Source: Saprospiraceae bacterium
Lineage (GTDB): Bacteria > Bacteroidota > Bacteroidia > Chitinophagales > Saprospiraceae
Length of the DNA stretch: 64,000 nt
Direction of reading: 5' to 3'
Assembly: GCA_016710265.1 (NCBI GenBank)
Contig: JADJJL010000007.1
Location: 558,001 to 622,000, forward strand
Made by a program: the position numbers and the translations under genes. Below, one piece after another: positions 9,601-17,985 of this stretch. The stretch's first letter is position 1; every line of letters starts with the position of its first letter. The notes under the pieces were generated by a model. That model worked only from the letters and a program-made list of their open reading frames with translations, was not told the DNA's origin and did no database searches.

Positions 9601-9758
9601 CAAGTCGTCCAACATGTATTACCCGGAATTTGACAGACAAACTTACTCGTTGTTGTATAAGATTGGAAATTCTCTCCAAAGGAAGAAATGCACTGCTGAG
9701 CTTTCGCAATATGAAAAATACAAAAAAGAGCTACGAAAAAATAATTAATGATTCTCAT
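6636..9758 (-). CDS. Large secreted multidomain protein with three BACON-like repeats and T9SS tail
   Basis: A 1040-residue exported protein. Residues 1-20 are a signal peptide ending AKAQ. Residues about 25-235 look like a beta-sandwich (concanavalin-like) with several Cys. Three tandem BACON-type modules follow at about 240-335, 338-432 and 435-530, each with SNTSWT or TNSSWTI, a Trp, and an ending like TVIQEG or VVISQSG. Residues 540-960 hold repeated beta modules with paired patterns (GDWIGFFYID and GDEIGVFNS; GYNLVSS). The end (residues about 960-1040, final VTTIKVFKP) is a T9SS sorting domain. BACON domains are often linked to carbohydrate or mucin binding; the target here is unknown. 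It is intact, unlike the gene after it, and is 5 bp downstream of a lipoprotein gene. Confidence 0.85.
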   Translation of the reverse strand: MRIINYFFVALFCIFHIAKAQQCISSFGENFQSYTTTSKFVCQIPGNTCWTTWSGNRSCFSNSEDPFLNITGSNKYLCISSDNCTSNGPNDLVRYLGNSTTGIEEFSFDISVRNGRRGFVTFLHDFIQNTSNSDDSWAFDLLFDDCILYVNLHERTISRRYAFTTYNHDQWYNVRVILNYNSDEAQILFNNQVTFKFKISSYYSRSTTNNKYIRAVDFYGISCSHFFIDNVNYIPSGNPNVFCNVSSTILTFNNGDRNKPISISSNTSWTLERPSTASWVHFDNPSDIRPIYNDNGSKDIYIWVDDNPSSTPRTTYLTFRCSNGLTEIIQISQSEGSYCGGITPNPVYSNSNANQFALTITTNSSWTITSNDAWVNFPKGTSFDSKLDGIGSATFLLNVLSNPSTSTRTANLNVTCGGVNSILTVIQEGRSVASCNISPSLMSFSDQAGSQSLSITSNTSWTLSNTSGTTGWWQILDNGSNRTLPLSGNSSKTLQLQVVANSSQTPRSLELSFICGGNSQRVVISQSGSLTPGSPCWSNPVVTDKRHIILIPYNVQVDLNGKGLDIGDWIGFFYIDNNVEYLAGHGEWKGVDLAITLFGDSDLTNGKNGFGDKEKFVIKICRKSNSQVIPVTGVYSNAGVGRYTDEDCFRTGGFSGILRLEAKSNCVQLPIKAGYNLVSSYIEPQNPSILDIFSLRNGDVTVLDQEGKVTIPALNIDNIINWDIKQGYEVRSRDSFIIDKVFCGNKIDPSAVEIDIPDNKWKIISYLRDSPMPIDSIFGQYRNRIFAVKDEKGNFYMPFLGIDRIVTMAPLKGYYMYSQAPFKFKYPKFTSDVPQVRGIKKYNSWDAEYFKFVPLVNGNNCIVVIPEDVLRGEFIIGDEIGVFNSKNQLLGSSRFDGTSMAIVVWGNGHDCKNNCIGFSENELMHFKVWKSNIGLTKEVFPVMEEDFPIYKKDGLYFVSKLDEVKNKHSKYSYYFFNEELYLIGIQEAIVQIYDGFGQLLKSSRINSSGNSINLQQFTSGIYYVNLIEGDRVTTIKVFKP

Positions 9759-9763
9759 GATGA

Positions 9764-10300
9764 TTATTTTTGTGAAGATATTTGACCACTTACCGTATAT
9801 ATTACCTCTCCATTTGGAGTTAGAATATTTAAATCTTTGAAGCTGGCTATTTTGAAATTCTTACACGCATCAAAAACCACCTTGCCAGAGGTTGCAAAAT
9901 TTCCATCAACTATTACGCTAGCCTTACCTGGATTTGCAATTCTAAATGGTGGATTAACAAACGGTGGAGGAGGCTCTACAGAATATTCGCCATCCTTAGG
10001 CTCTTGACTACCAAAGTTTACAGAAATAATTAATGGATTTTTAAAATATATCTGATCAAAGGGCTTGTTTTGGTTTGGGTCTTTGATCTCAAGCCTCATG
10101 ACAAAGGTCTCAAAGGACTCCCAATAAAAAGTGGTATCACTTACCGTGTGATTGGAAGCATCAAACTTTATACTGGATGACTTCTTAATTTCTACGAAAG
10201 AGGAGTTTGCGCAATCTACATCTTGGGGATCTCCTTCATCTTTTCCGCAAGACAAGCCTATTAACAGCAAAGAAATGTAAAGCATGTGGTTCCATCTCAT
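9764..10300 (-). CDS. Lipoprotein, unknown function
   Basis: I choose the ATG at 10300, which gives MRWNHMLYISLLLIGLSCG, a lipoprotein signal with the lipobox Cys at residue 18. An ATG 12 codons upstream would only add a poor leader. The mature protein of about 160 residues is beta-rich, with a Pro-rich run (EPPPPFVNPPF) in the middle, and ends GEVIYTVSGQISSQK. No family is recognised. The gene ends 5 bp before the start of the large BACON protein, so the two are probably cotranscribed, and this lipoprotein may assist or anchor it. Confidence 0.7.
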   Translation of the reverse strand: MRWNHMLYISLLLIGLSCGKDEGDPQDVDCANSSFVEIKKSSSIKFDASNHTVSDTTFYWESFETFVMRLEIKDPNQNKPFDQIYFKNPLIISVNFGSQEPKDGEYSVEPPPPFVNPPFRIANPGKASVIVDGNFATSGKVVFDACKNFKIASFKDLNILTPNGEVIYTVSGQISSQK

Positions 10301-10434
10301 AACGAGTAAATATTTTAAAATTAATAAATTTAACAAATTCTTAGATGCTTATGCAAAGATAGACTATTTGATACCTTCTGCAAGTTTTGTTCAAATTATT
10401 TTAAAATATTCTTTTTGAAATATTACTTTCCATT

Positions 10435-10732
10435 TCAACATCCCTTAATTTTCTTACGGAGTTGCTCAAGTTCAGAATAAGGATTATTTGTTCCAGGCTG
10501 GACAGAGGCATTCCTCTTACTCCTGATTTGGCTGTGCCAATTGTAAAGCATTTGCTTACTAACACCCAGAGAATCAGCTAATTCCTTAACATTCCTGCCA
10601 GACTACATTAGCTCAATTGCTTAAAGCTTAAAATCGGCATCATACTTCCTTCTACGGTTGATTGACTTTGATTGATCCATAACACAAATGTAAGTTAGAT
10701 TTGTGTACCATTTTCTTGCACCACCTCACTAA
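10435..10732 (-). pseudogene. IS3-family orfA transposase remnant with IS end
   Basis: Read from ATG 10680 the frame gives MDQSKSINRRRKYDADFKL, a TAA, AIELM, a TAG, then SGRNVKELADSLGVSKQML, YNWHSQIRSKRN and SELEQLRKKIKGC before TGA at 10435. This is the N-terminal helix-turn-helix and start of the leucine-zipper region of an IS3-family OrfA (SLGVS..ML..W), interrupted by two stops and lacking its end and orfB. 10681-10732 holds the presumed IS left end, shared with 361-407. The element lies within the cargo of the 24-kb element and is an independent copy of the one at 130-407. Confidence 0.8.
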
Positions 10733-11645
10733 TTTCCTTGCTTTAGGTTTCTTGGTGGGGTCCTCAATTTTGCAGAACATAAAGGGTAGATCCTTATATT
10801 TACCTCTTTCTAATCATATACTCCCTTCCTTTTTCCGTTAAATAGTGGTTTCCTTCTGTTGCAAGTCTTTGTGTTCTGTGCTTTATTCTCTTTTTTCATT
10901 ATCCTGTTTGTTTCTCATATGGTTTTTTTTGTGAGGTTTTGAGAAAATTACCTGTTGTTTAATAGTGCTTAGTGTTTATAGTCTTCATCATCTATTCATA
11001 CTGTTATTTTATTCCCTATTGAACGCTCACCTTTTTATAATAACTATACCATTTTCATATTGGGGCTATATATCCTGTTGAGGTGGGATCGTAATCATAC
11101 CTGGTCAAATATGGTAAAGGATAGATAGTCCATAATGCCATTTTGTGGAATAGTGAATGCCCTGTTGAAACTATATTTTGATGAATACATACACATCTGC
11201 TAGGTCTTTGAAGTCAGGACTGGAAAATCCATTATGGGAAGAACTGTACAACTGGTGGTCAAACAAACCAGTCAAAGTGCCGGTTTGAATAGAAGAATAA
11301 ACTCACTTAGCCTCAGACAATGTAGAGTTTACCCCATGACTAACGGACCACGAAATTGCTGGATGCTAGAAGGAGGTACGGATGCTGTTTACCCAGGAAC
11401 CAGTGAGAAATGTCACCCTCTGATCTAACCCATGAGCATCCAAAAGCAATCCAGTATAGAGAGCTAACTGGACTAACTTATGAAATGAAGATATGAAATT
11501 GTCTGCAATAGGAAAAAAAAGAGGAAAAACCCGAAACTTAATATATATATTTGTGGTGGATTAAAACAAGTTAGCTGCAACTATCCGACATGACCATTCC
11601 TGAAATAGTTTGGCATAGAAGTAACCAATAGACTTAAATCAAACT
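10733..11645. other. Long stretch without a recognised gene
   Basis: Around 900 bp with no credible intact gene. On the plus strand 11181-11288 reads as 35 codons (including SLKSGLENPLWEELYNWW) that look like real protein, ending in TGA, and on the minus strand 10800-10900 contains a protein-like run (RTQRLATEGNHYLTEKG). The part from about 11050 to 11430 is less AT-rich than its surroundings. These are probably relics of genes in several frames. I considered a group II intron but see no domain V motif. Confidence 0.35.
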
Positions 11646-12035
11646 ATGGTAAAAAGAAAAATGACACCGCCTATTCAAGATAACACTCCAGACTATTTGG
11701 TAAAGCCTAAAAAGAAGTTTGAGTTAGATTTAGTTGAACGCATTAGAATAGGCGAAGAATTATTTAATAGACAAATTAGCAACCAACAAGAAAATGGACA
11801 GTTATATTCTGATTACATTTTTTGGCATGACTTCAATTCAGAGTTTTTGAAAAGAGCTTTTAATAATACAACAAACCATTATTATCAAGACTATACTAGG
11901 ACACCTGGGTTATATGTAACATCAATGCTCCCCCTCACACCTTCATTAAACGTGCAAATAGACGAGATAAAAAGTGATATATCAAACCATTTGACGAGGT
12001 TAAAAAAGATAAAAAGAAAAACTTATACTTATTGA
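11646..12035 (+). pseudogene. PD-(D/E)XK nuclease-like protein, N-terminal part
   Basis: 129 codons from ATG 11646 (MVKRKMTPPIQDN). The last 17 codons, after SDISNH, are out of frame: in the next frame the text continues PFDEVKKDKKK, and a third frame then gives LILIDELPGIQ and runs into 12076-12549. Two indels lie in or near A-rich runs between about 11980 and 12035. The N-terminal domain has conserved-looking tryptophan and tyrosine residues (YSDYIFWHDFNSEFLKRAF) but no fold I recognise. The whole locus (11646-12549, about 300 codons) would be a single protein whose C-terminal half carries the nuclease-like motif. Confidence 0.55.
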
Positions 12036-12039
12036 TGAA

Positions 12040-12549
12040 CTGCCTGGAATTCAACCAATTCAAGATGAAACAGAAGTGGACAAACAAACAGTAGGGTTAA
12101 GCTATCTTGAAAATATTTTTACCAAATTTCATAGGGTTGCTCAAAGTCTTCGACATAGACACGCAAGTAGAGAGACATTAATAATTAAAGATGAATACGA
12201 TGTGCAGGATTTACTCCGTGGACTTTTGCAAATTCATTTTGACGATGTTAGGGATGAAGATTATTCTCCAAGCTATGCAGGTGGAAACTCTAGAATTGAT
12301 TTCGTTTTAAAAGACGAAAAAATTGTAGTTGAAACGAAGATGACAAATGACCACTTAAAAGATAAAGATATTGGCTCTCAACTTTTAATAGATATTGGTA
12401 GATACAGATCACATCCTGACTGCCGATTATTAGTTGTTTTCGTTTATGATAAAAGTGACTACATTATGAACAAAGTGGGAATAATAAAAGACCTTGAAAA
12501 AATGACTTCACCAGACCTTAAAGTAAAAGTATTTTTTGAACCAAAATAG
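12040..12549 (+). pseudogene. PD-(D/E)XK nuclease-like protein, C-terminal part
   Basis: The frame is open from about 12040 (LIDELPGIQP); the first possible start is a GTG at 12076. The centre has a PD-(D/E)XK signature: GGNSRIDFVL supplies the Asp and VVETKM the ExK, followed by a helix and a strand (CRLLVVFVYDKSD). Similar small nuclease-like proteins occur in mobile elements and defence loci, and the fold suggests DNA cleavage. If 12076 is used, the catalytic core could still be produced alone. It is separated from its N-terminal half by indels. It ends 128 bp before a tiny ORF. Confidence 0.6.
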
Positions 12550-12676
12550 TATAGACTGTAAAGTATGGTATAAATCTACCTTTTTTATTAGCCTTATATT
12601 GGTAAAATTAACTAAGAAAAACTTGAAATCCAAAAGATAATTTATCTTTACAATTAGAAATAGAAAAATAAAAGAA

Positions 12677-12814
12677 ATGCCAAATAACGCCAAATTTGAG
12701 TTAGGTACGAGTATCAATTTCTTAAACCCAATTAACTTTTACCCTATTGGGTTAGAAGTAGAAATATTTTACAATTCTGACACAAATTATATTAATCTAA
12801 GTTATAAAAACTGA
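12677..12814 (+). CDS. Tiny ORF of unknown function
   Basis: 45 codons, MPNNAKFELGTSINFLNPI to NYINLSYKN, then TGA. It is preceded by AAAAGAA, a weak ribosome-binding context. No family or membrane segment is recognised. It may be a relic of a longer gene. Confidence 0.25.
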   Translation: MPNNAKFELGTSINFLNPINFYPIGLEVEIFYNSDTNYINLSYKN

Positions 12815-12846
12815 TGACAAATTTGATATAATATTATTATAGTGAA

Positions 12847-13656
12847 ATGAAAACAGGATTCTTAGAAAATATTACTCAAATATTTATTGCTGTGGTTGCT
12901 GGTGTAATTGTATTAATTATTTCTAATCAAAATCATCTACTAATAATCAATCAACCCAAGAACTGCCCTCAGATAAAAATAAAGTAAGGAGAAGAAGATA
13001 AAGTTAAACTTCCAAACTTAGATCAAAGTAACAATATTTTAATTGAGTCCGTTAAACCTAACAAAACAATAGACAATAAAAAATCTACTCAACCTAATTC
13101 AAATAATGAATTAAAACCTATAAATAATACTCAGAAGGAAATTTTACTTAATAATAGCAGTGATAAATCAAATACGATGAACAATTTATCACAATTCTAT
13201 AATCAAAATTATACAAATAATCAAAAAGAGATTAAAGACGTTGCTATCCTTGCTACTGATGGTGCAAATATAGATTATAATTTCGCTAATAAATTAGTTA
13301 GCTTTTTTGCTTTAAAAAATTTGACATCAACATCTTTACTTTTCAAAAATGAATTTATTAACTCTGAGGAATTTAAAACTTTTATAGAAGGAAATGATAT
13401 CAATTTACGACTTAAATCGTACGTAAAATTTATTCTATTTGTAGAAAAATCTATAACCTTTACAGACAACCAATTCGAAGATATGAAAACAGCATCTTCT
13501 GAAGTACAAATTAAAATGATAGATGCATCAAGTTTCAAATTATTGTTTTCAGAATCAATCAATATGAGCAGTGTAGGATTCAGCATTTCTGATGCAAAAG
13601 TAAATCTTGAAAAGCAAGTTATAGATAAAATCAAATCTTTAAATCTTAACAATTAA
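12847..13656 (+). pseudogene. Membrane-anchored protein with CsgG-like C-terminal domain, interrupted by a stop
   Basis: ATG 12847 begins MKTGFLENITQIFIAVV with a single membrane helix (about residues 8-25). A TAA at 12985-12987 interrupts the frame, which then stays open through an Asn/Lys/Ser-rich linker to the ATG at 13177 and on to 13656. The 159 residues from 13177 contain VAILATDGANIDYNFA and later strand-helix units ending NLEKQVIDKIKSL, similar in pattern to the CsgG/FlgO-like gene that follows 12 bp later. If 13177 is the true start, the domain would be a soluble protein. I infer a former anchor-linker-domain protein. Confidence 0.5.
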
Positions 13657-13667
13657 ATATTAACGGT

Positions 13668-14558
13668 ATGAATAATGGATCAATATTTTCAATAAATGCT
13701 ATGATGTTTGCGTATTTCATTTTTATATTTAACGCACAATCTCAATCTAATTTTAATACAGAGATGAAAGATATGTCTTTAAAATTAATAAATAGAATGA
13801 AAGAAAAGGAAAATAAAAAAGTTGCAGTTTGGGATTTTACAGATTTGGATGGAAATGTAATAAGCATTGGCAAATATATTTCAGAACAAGTTTCAGATGA
13901 CTTTTCAAACTCTAATGAAACTTTCCAAATTATTGATAGAAACCATCTAAAAACAATATTAAAAGAACATCAATTAAAATCAGAAGGTTACATTGATCCA
14001 AGTACTGCCAAAGAATTAGGCAAATTTGCTGGAGTAGATTATGTTGTAACTGGTAAAATTACAGTTTTAAGTAATCATATAAACTTAACAATTAAGGTGC
14101 TTAGTACTGAAACAGCAATGATTAATGCTTCAATTTCAGGCAATATTCAAATGGATGAAAATATAAAGGAATTACTAGGGATTTCACTTTCTGGAAACAA
14201 AGGATTTAATGGAACCTCTTTAAATTCCAACGAATATATTAATAATCCTGCATCAGTAAACAATGAATGCAACCTAAAAAATACAGGTGATCTTTGTTTT
14301 ACTAATAATACAAATGGAAAGTTGCTGGTTATGCTAAGATTTTCACAGGATGATTCTCATGGCCAAACTATAAGATTAGCTAAAGACCAAACACAATGTT
14401 TCTATAATATGAGAGCAATAAATGCATATTATAGTACATTCAATGAACAAATATTTAGTGATGGAAAATCTCATTTTCCTACAAATTATGGAAATATTAG
14501 AGATGAGGGACAAATATTAATCGAGAAGTGTAAATCAAAAACTTTTAAATTACAATAA
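13668..14558 (+). CDS. CsgG/FlgO-like domain protein
   Basis: A 296-residue protein. After a hydrophobic N-terminus (residues about 6-24, ending AQSQS; signal peptide likely), residues 30-165 match the CsgG/FlgO-type fold in pattern: KKVAVWDFTDLDGN, ISEQVSDDFSN, IIDRNHLKTILKEHQL, STAKELGKFAGVDYVVTG and LTIKVLSTETA. In other bacteria this fold occurs in curli secretion channels and in lipoproteins that assemble at the outer membrane. The C-terminal 120 residues, with three Cys and a beta-rich pattern, are not recognised. It is probably cotranscribed with the related 12847-13656 gene. It is intact, unlike most of the genes that follow. Confidence 0.6.
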   Translation: MNNGSIFSINAMMFAYFIFIFNAQSQSNFNTEMKDMSLKLINRMKEKENKKVAVWDFTDLDGNVISIGKYISEQVSDDFSNSNETFQIIDRNHLKTILKEHQLKSEGYIDPSTAKELGKFAGVDYVVTGKITVLSNHINLTIKVLSTETAMINASISGNIQMDENIKELLGISLSGNKGFNGTSLNSNEYINNPASVNNECNLKNTGDLCFTNNTNGKLLVMLRFSQDDSHGQTIRLAKDQTQCFYNMRAINAYYSTFNEQIFSDGKSHFPTNYGNIRDEGQILIEKCKSKTFKLQ

Positions 14559-14719
14559 TTATATTTGTAATCTTTATGCTTGAAAATTAAAAAATTTATA
14601 TACTAGTGAATGTGAGAAAACAATTATTAAATTATACATTTTAGATGAATGTGGAGATATGAGTTCTTCAAAAAGCACACTAAGGGTAAAATAAATGGTA
14701 TTTAATACTTTGTAAGTTT
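14559..14719. other. Intergenic spacer before the defence block
   Basis: AT-rich, with no gene. It separates the CsgG-like gene from the helicase and presumably holds the promoter for the long plus-strand defence block. I cannot name a specific promoter box. Confidence 0.3.
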
Positions 14720-15331
14720 ATGAGTGTGCGTAATAAAATAGATCAAACAGACTTAACTTTCTTTACCAATGAAGAAGGACACACTTTATTAAGTCGATTC
14801 AAATCAACACTGAAAGATACACAGCTATTTGACGTGTTGGTTGGATATTTCAGAGCCAGTGGTTTTTATCAATTGTATGAAGCATTAGAACCTGTTGAGA
14901 AAATAAGAATTTTAGTTGGTTTAAGTATTGACAGAGACTCTTATGATATGATGCAGTATCATCAGGAATTAAGAATAATTGATTTTGAATCACATCAACG
15001 AACTAAAAAGAAATATCAAGCAAACCTAAAAGAAGAAATTGAAAACAGTGATGAAAACGACAACCGACTTGAAATAGGAATACATAAGTTTATTGAGTTT
15101 TTAAAAGCCGATTGCCAAGACCCTGCAATGGACAAGGCATACAATGGAAACGGAAAGAAATTAGAAATACGAGCATACCCATCAAAAAACATTCACGCAA
15201 AAGTTTATATCGGAAAGTTCAAACCCGAAGATCGAGATTATGGATTTGTGATTACTGGTTCGAGTAACTTTTCCGAATCTGGTTTTGTGGCAAATCGTGA
15301 ATTTAATGTTGAGTTACGAAGCAAAAAGTGA
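14720..15331 (+). pseudogene. PLD-SNF2 helicase, part 1 of 4 (phospholipase-D-like domain)
   Basis: This starts a gene of about 1085 codons (14720-17985) now broken into four frames. The 203-residue fragment holds an N-terminal PLD-like nuclease domain: FDVLVGYFRASGF and IRILVGLSID at the front, then NIHAKVYIG and GFVITGSSNFSESGF, i.e. an HxK motif with the following GSSN. The frame ends in LRSKK, where a run of five A (15323-15327) has one more than needed; with four A it would continue KSDVLFAEDQF. PLD-SNF2 helicases accompany several restriction systems, where the PLD domain is the presumed nuclease and the helicase translocates on DNA. It is the first gene of the plus-strand defence block. 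Confidence 0.75.
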
Positions 15332-15902
15332 TGTCCTTTTTGCAGAAGACCAATTCAATACACTTTGGAAAGAATCCGTTGATATTTCAGATGATTTTAT
15401 TGATACAATCCAAAACAAAACTTGGTTGAATGACCAAATCTTGCCATATGAATTATATCTAAAGTTGATTTATGAATATTTAGAAGAAGACATCAATTTG
15501 GCCGATGAATTTGAACCCTTCCTGCCAGAAGGCTTTATGAAGCTGAAATATCAAAATCAGGCAGCTATTCAAGCAAAGAAAATATTAGAAACCTACAATG
15601 GTGTTTTCCTTGCTGATGTGGTTGGTTTGGGTAAAACATTTATTACCGCCTTACTTTTACAACAATTGCAAGGCAGAACCTTAATTATTTGCCCACCTTT
15701 TTTAAAAGATTATTGGAAAGATTCTTTGTTTGATTTTGGCATCCGAAGTTTTGAAGTGGAATCTCTAGGGAAACTGGAGCAAATTATTAAAAAAGGGTTA
15801 GAGCGTTACGATTATATCGTAGTTGATGAAGCCCACCGTTTTAGAAATGAAGGAACTCAATCCTATGCCAACTTATTGGACATCTGTCGAGGAAAAAAGT
15901 AA
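15328..15902 (+). pseudogene. PLD-SNF2 helicase, part 2 of 4 (helicase motifs I-II)
   Basis: The second frame is open from before 15285. It carries helicase motif I as DVVGLGKT (family consensus DEMGLGKT, so the usual Glu-Met is Val-Val), motif Ia as RTLIICPP, and motif II as VVDEAHRFRN (DEAH). It ends in RGKK followed by TAA in GGAAAAAAGTAA (15891-15902). A ribosome slipping back one base on A AAA AAG would continue directly into KVILVTATPLNN of part 3, so this break could in principle be bridged. A simple deletion of one A is the simpler explanation. Confidence 0.75.
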
Positions 15903-16891
15903 TATTGGTTACAGCAACACCACTCAATAACACTGTGGATGATATTTTTGCTCAACTAAAGCTATTCCAAGCTCCTAAGAGTTCAACTATTCCAGGAATA
16001 CCCAATCTCGAAAATAAGTTGAACAAACTTGAAAAAACCGACCCTGATTATAAGAAACTAATCAAAGAAGTTTCTGATGATATCCGAAACAGCATTCTTC
16101 GTTACGTGATGGTTCGCAGAACTCGTAAAGATGTAATGACTTATTTCAAGCAGGATATGCAAATGCAGGGATTGACTTTCCCCGATTTAGACAATCCGCA
16201 AAAAATTGTTTATGAGTATGAAGGGGAATTAGAAGAAACCTTCATTGAAACCATCAAAAAGCTCGCTGAATTTACCTATGCACGATACACACCCTTACTT
16301 TATTACATTGGAAACAAAACCCTAAGTGAGTTTGAAAAGCAACAACAACGAAACGTTGGTGGCTTTATGAAAGGAATTTTGGTGAAGCGTTTGGAAAGTA
16401 GTTTCCACGCATTTCGCCAAAGTGTTGACCGTTTTATTATCTCTTATGAAAAATTCATTGAGATGTATAACAAAGGGACAGTGTACATCAGTAAAAAAGT
16501 GGATGTATATGACCTGATTGAAAGCGACAATATAGAACGCTTGGAGGAATTTGTGGAGGACGAAAAAGCCCACAAATACGATTCAAAGGATTTTAGAAAA
16601 GAGTTTGTTACTAAGTTGGAATTTGATTTAGAAATTCTGAAAGAGATTAAAAAGCTCTGGCAAAAAGTAAATACAGACCCAAAACTGGAACAGTTTATTC
16701 GTGACTTAAAAGAAACCAAGGCACTCAAAAGTAATAAACTGGTAGTATTTACAGAATCAAAAGAAACTGGTGATTACATATATGAAGCTCTGATTGATGA
16801 ATTCCCTGGGCAAGTAATGTTTTATTCAAGTACTGGTGGAAGGCATACTGATAAAAGACTAATTTCCAATCATACCGTTTCAGTGATATAA
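15899..16891 (+). pseudogene. PLD-SNF2 helicase, part 3 of 4 (motif III and inter-lobe region)
   Basis: From VILVTATPLNN (helicase motif III, TATP) through a long helical insert rich in Lys and Glu typical of SNF2 proteins between the two RecA lobes, to KLVVFTESKETGDYI, the start of lobe 2. The last residues (RLISNHTVSVI) look out of frame: the sense text resumes as SDIITSNFDPN in another frame near 16880. The fragment alone could not hydrolyse ATP. Methionine 15905 would be an internal Val-Thr-context start, not a natural one. Confidence 0.7.
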
Positions 16892-17985
16892 TTACTTCCA
16901 ATTTTGACCCTAATCGAAAAGGAAAGGAACAAGTTGACAACTTAAAAATATTGATAGCCACAGATGTGTTGGCAGAAGGTATCAACTTGCATCGTTCTAA
17001 TGTGCTGGTGAATTATGATTTGCCTTGGAATCCGACAAGGGTATTGCAACGTGCAGGTCGTGTCAATCGTTTGGGAAGCAAATTTCCGAAGGTGCATATT
17101 TTCAACTTCTTCCCTACCACCCAATCAGATGAACATCTGGGTTTGGAAGTAAACATCACCAACAAAATTCAAATGTTTCACGACATTTTGGGAGAAGATG
17201 CCAGATATCTAAGTGATGGTGAAGAATTCGGAAGTCAGGAATTATTCAATACTTTGAATAGCAAAACCGCCTATACAGGCGAAGATGGAGAAGGCGATTC
17301 TGAATTGAAGTATCTGGAACTGATGCGAAAAATCAGAGATGACCAACCTGAATTGTTTGACAAAATAAAACACCTGCCAAAGAAAGCTCGTTCAGGTTTC
17401 AAAAAGGAAAAATTAGAAGATGATGCATTGGTAACTTTCTTCCGAATTGGGAAACTCAAGAAGTTCTACATCAATCAAAGTGGCAAATCAAATGAGATAA
17501 CCTTTTTCGATGCTGTAAAAGATTTAGAATGTAAGCCCGACACAAAACGTGCAAACATCCCGAACGAATATTTTCATTTGTTGCAGACCAACAAAACACG
17601 TTTTGAATTAGACACTACCGTGGGTGATGAACCAAATAAAGGAAGTGGCGGACGTTCAAACTCCAAATACATTGAAACCCGATTGAAAGACAAGGCTTTC
17701 AAGAACTTTAAAGGTTTTACCGATTCCAATGATGAATTTTTAAATGGTGTACGTGAAATGTTGGCACAAGGAACAATTGCAAAAAAAACAACCCAATTGA
17801 TAAAAACGGATTTGGAAAAAACCACAGACCCATTGCAGATTTTGCACATCTTGGAAAAGCATATTCGTTATGTGGCCATTGAAGGAACGCAGAGTGCAAA
17901 GAAATTTCAAAAACGTGAAGTTATCCTTTCAGGATACTTAATTAAGCAAGTAATATGGATAAGAAAACAGCACAAAAACTTATAG
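16888..17985 (+). pseudogene. PLD-SNF2 helicase, part 4 of 4 (motifs V-VI and C-terminus)
   Basis: Contains motif V (IATDVLAEGINL) and motif VI (QRAGRVNRLGS, with the arginine fingers), closing the second RecA lobe, then about 300 residues of helical C-terminal extension. The frame is open upstream of 16951 through NFDPNRKGKEQVDNLKI. It ends at 17985, overlapping the methylase start (17955) by 31 bases, a layout that implies one operon. All expected SNF2 motifs are therefore present in the locus but spread over four frames. Confidence 0.75.

Noticed and set aside
11234..11428. A 64-codon plus-strand gene
   Set aside because: It overlaps a better protein-like run in another frame, has no recognised motif and no ribosome-binding site.
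11050..11640. Group II intron
   Set aside because: I found no domain V hairpin, no reverse transcriptase gene and no clear boundaries.
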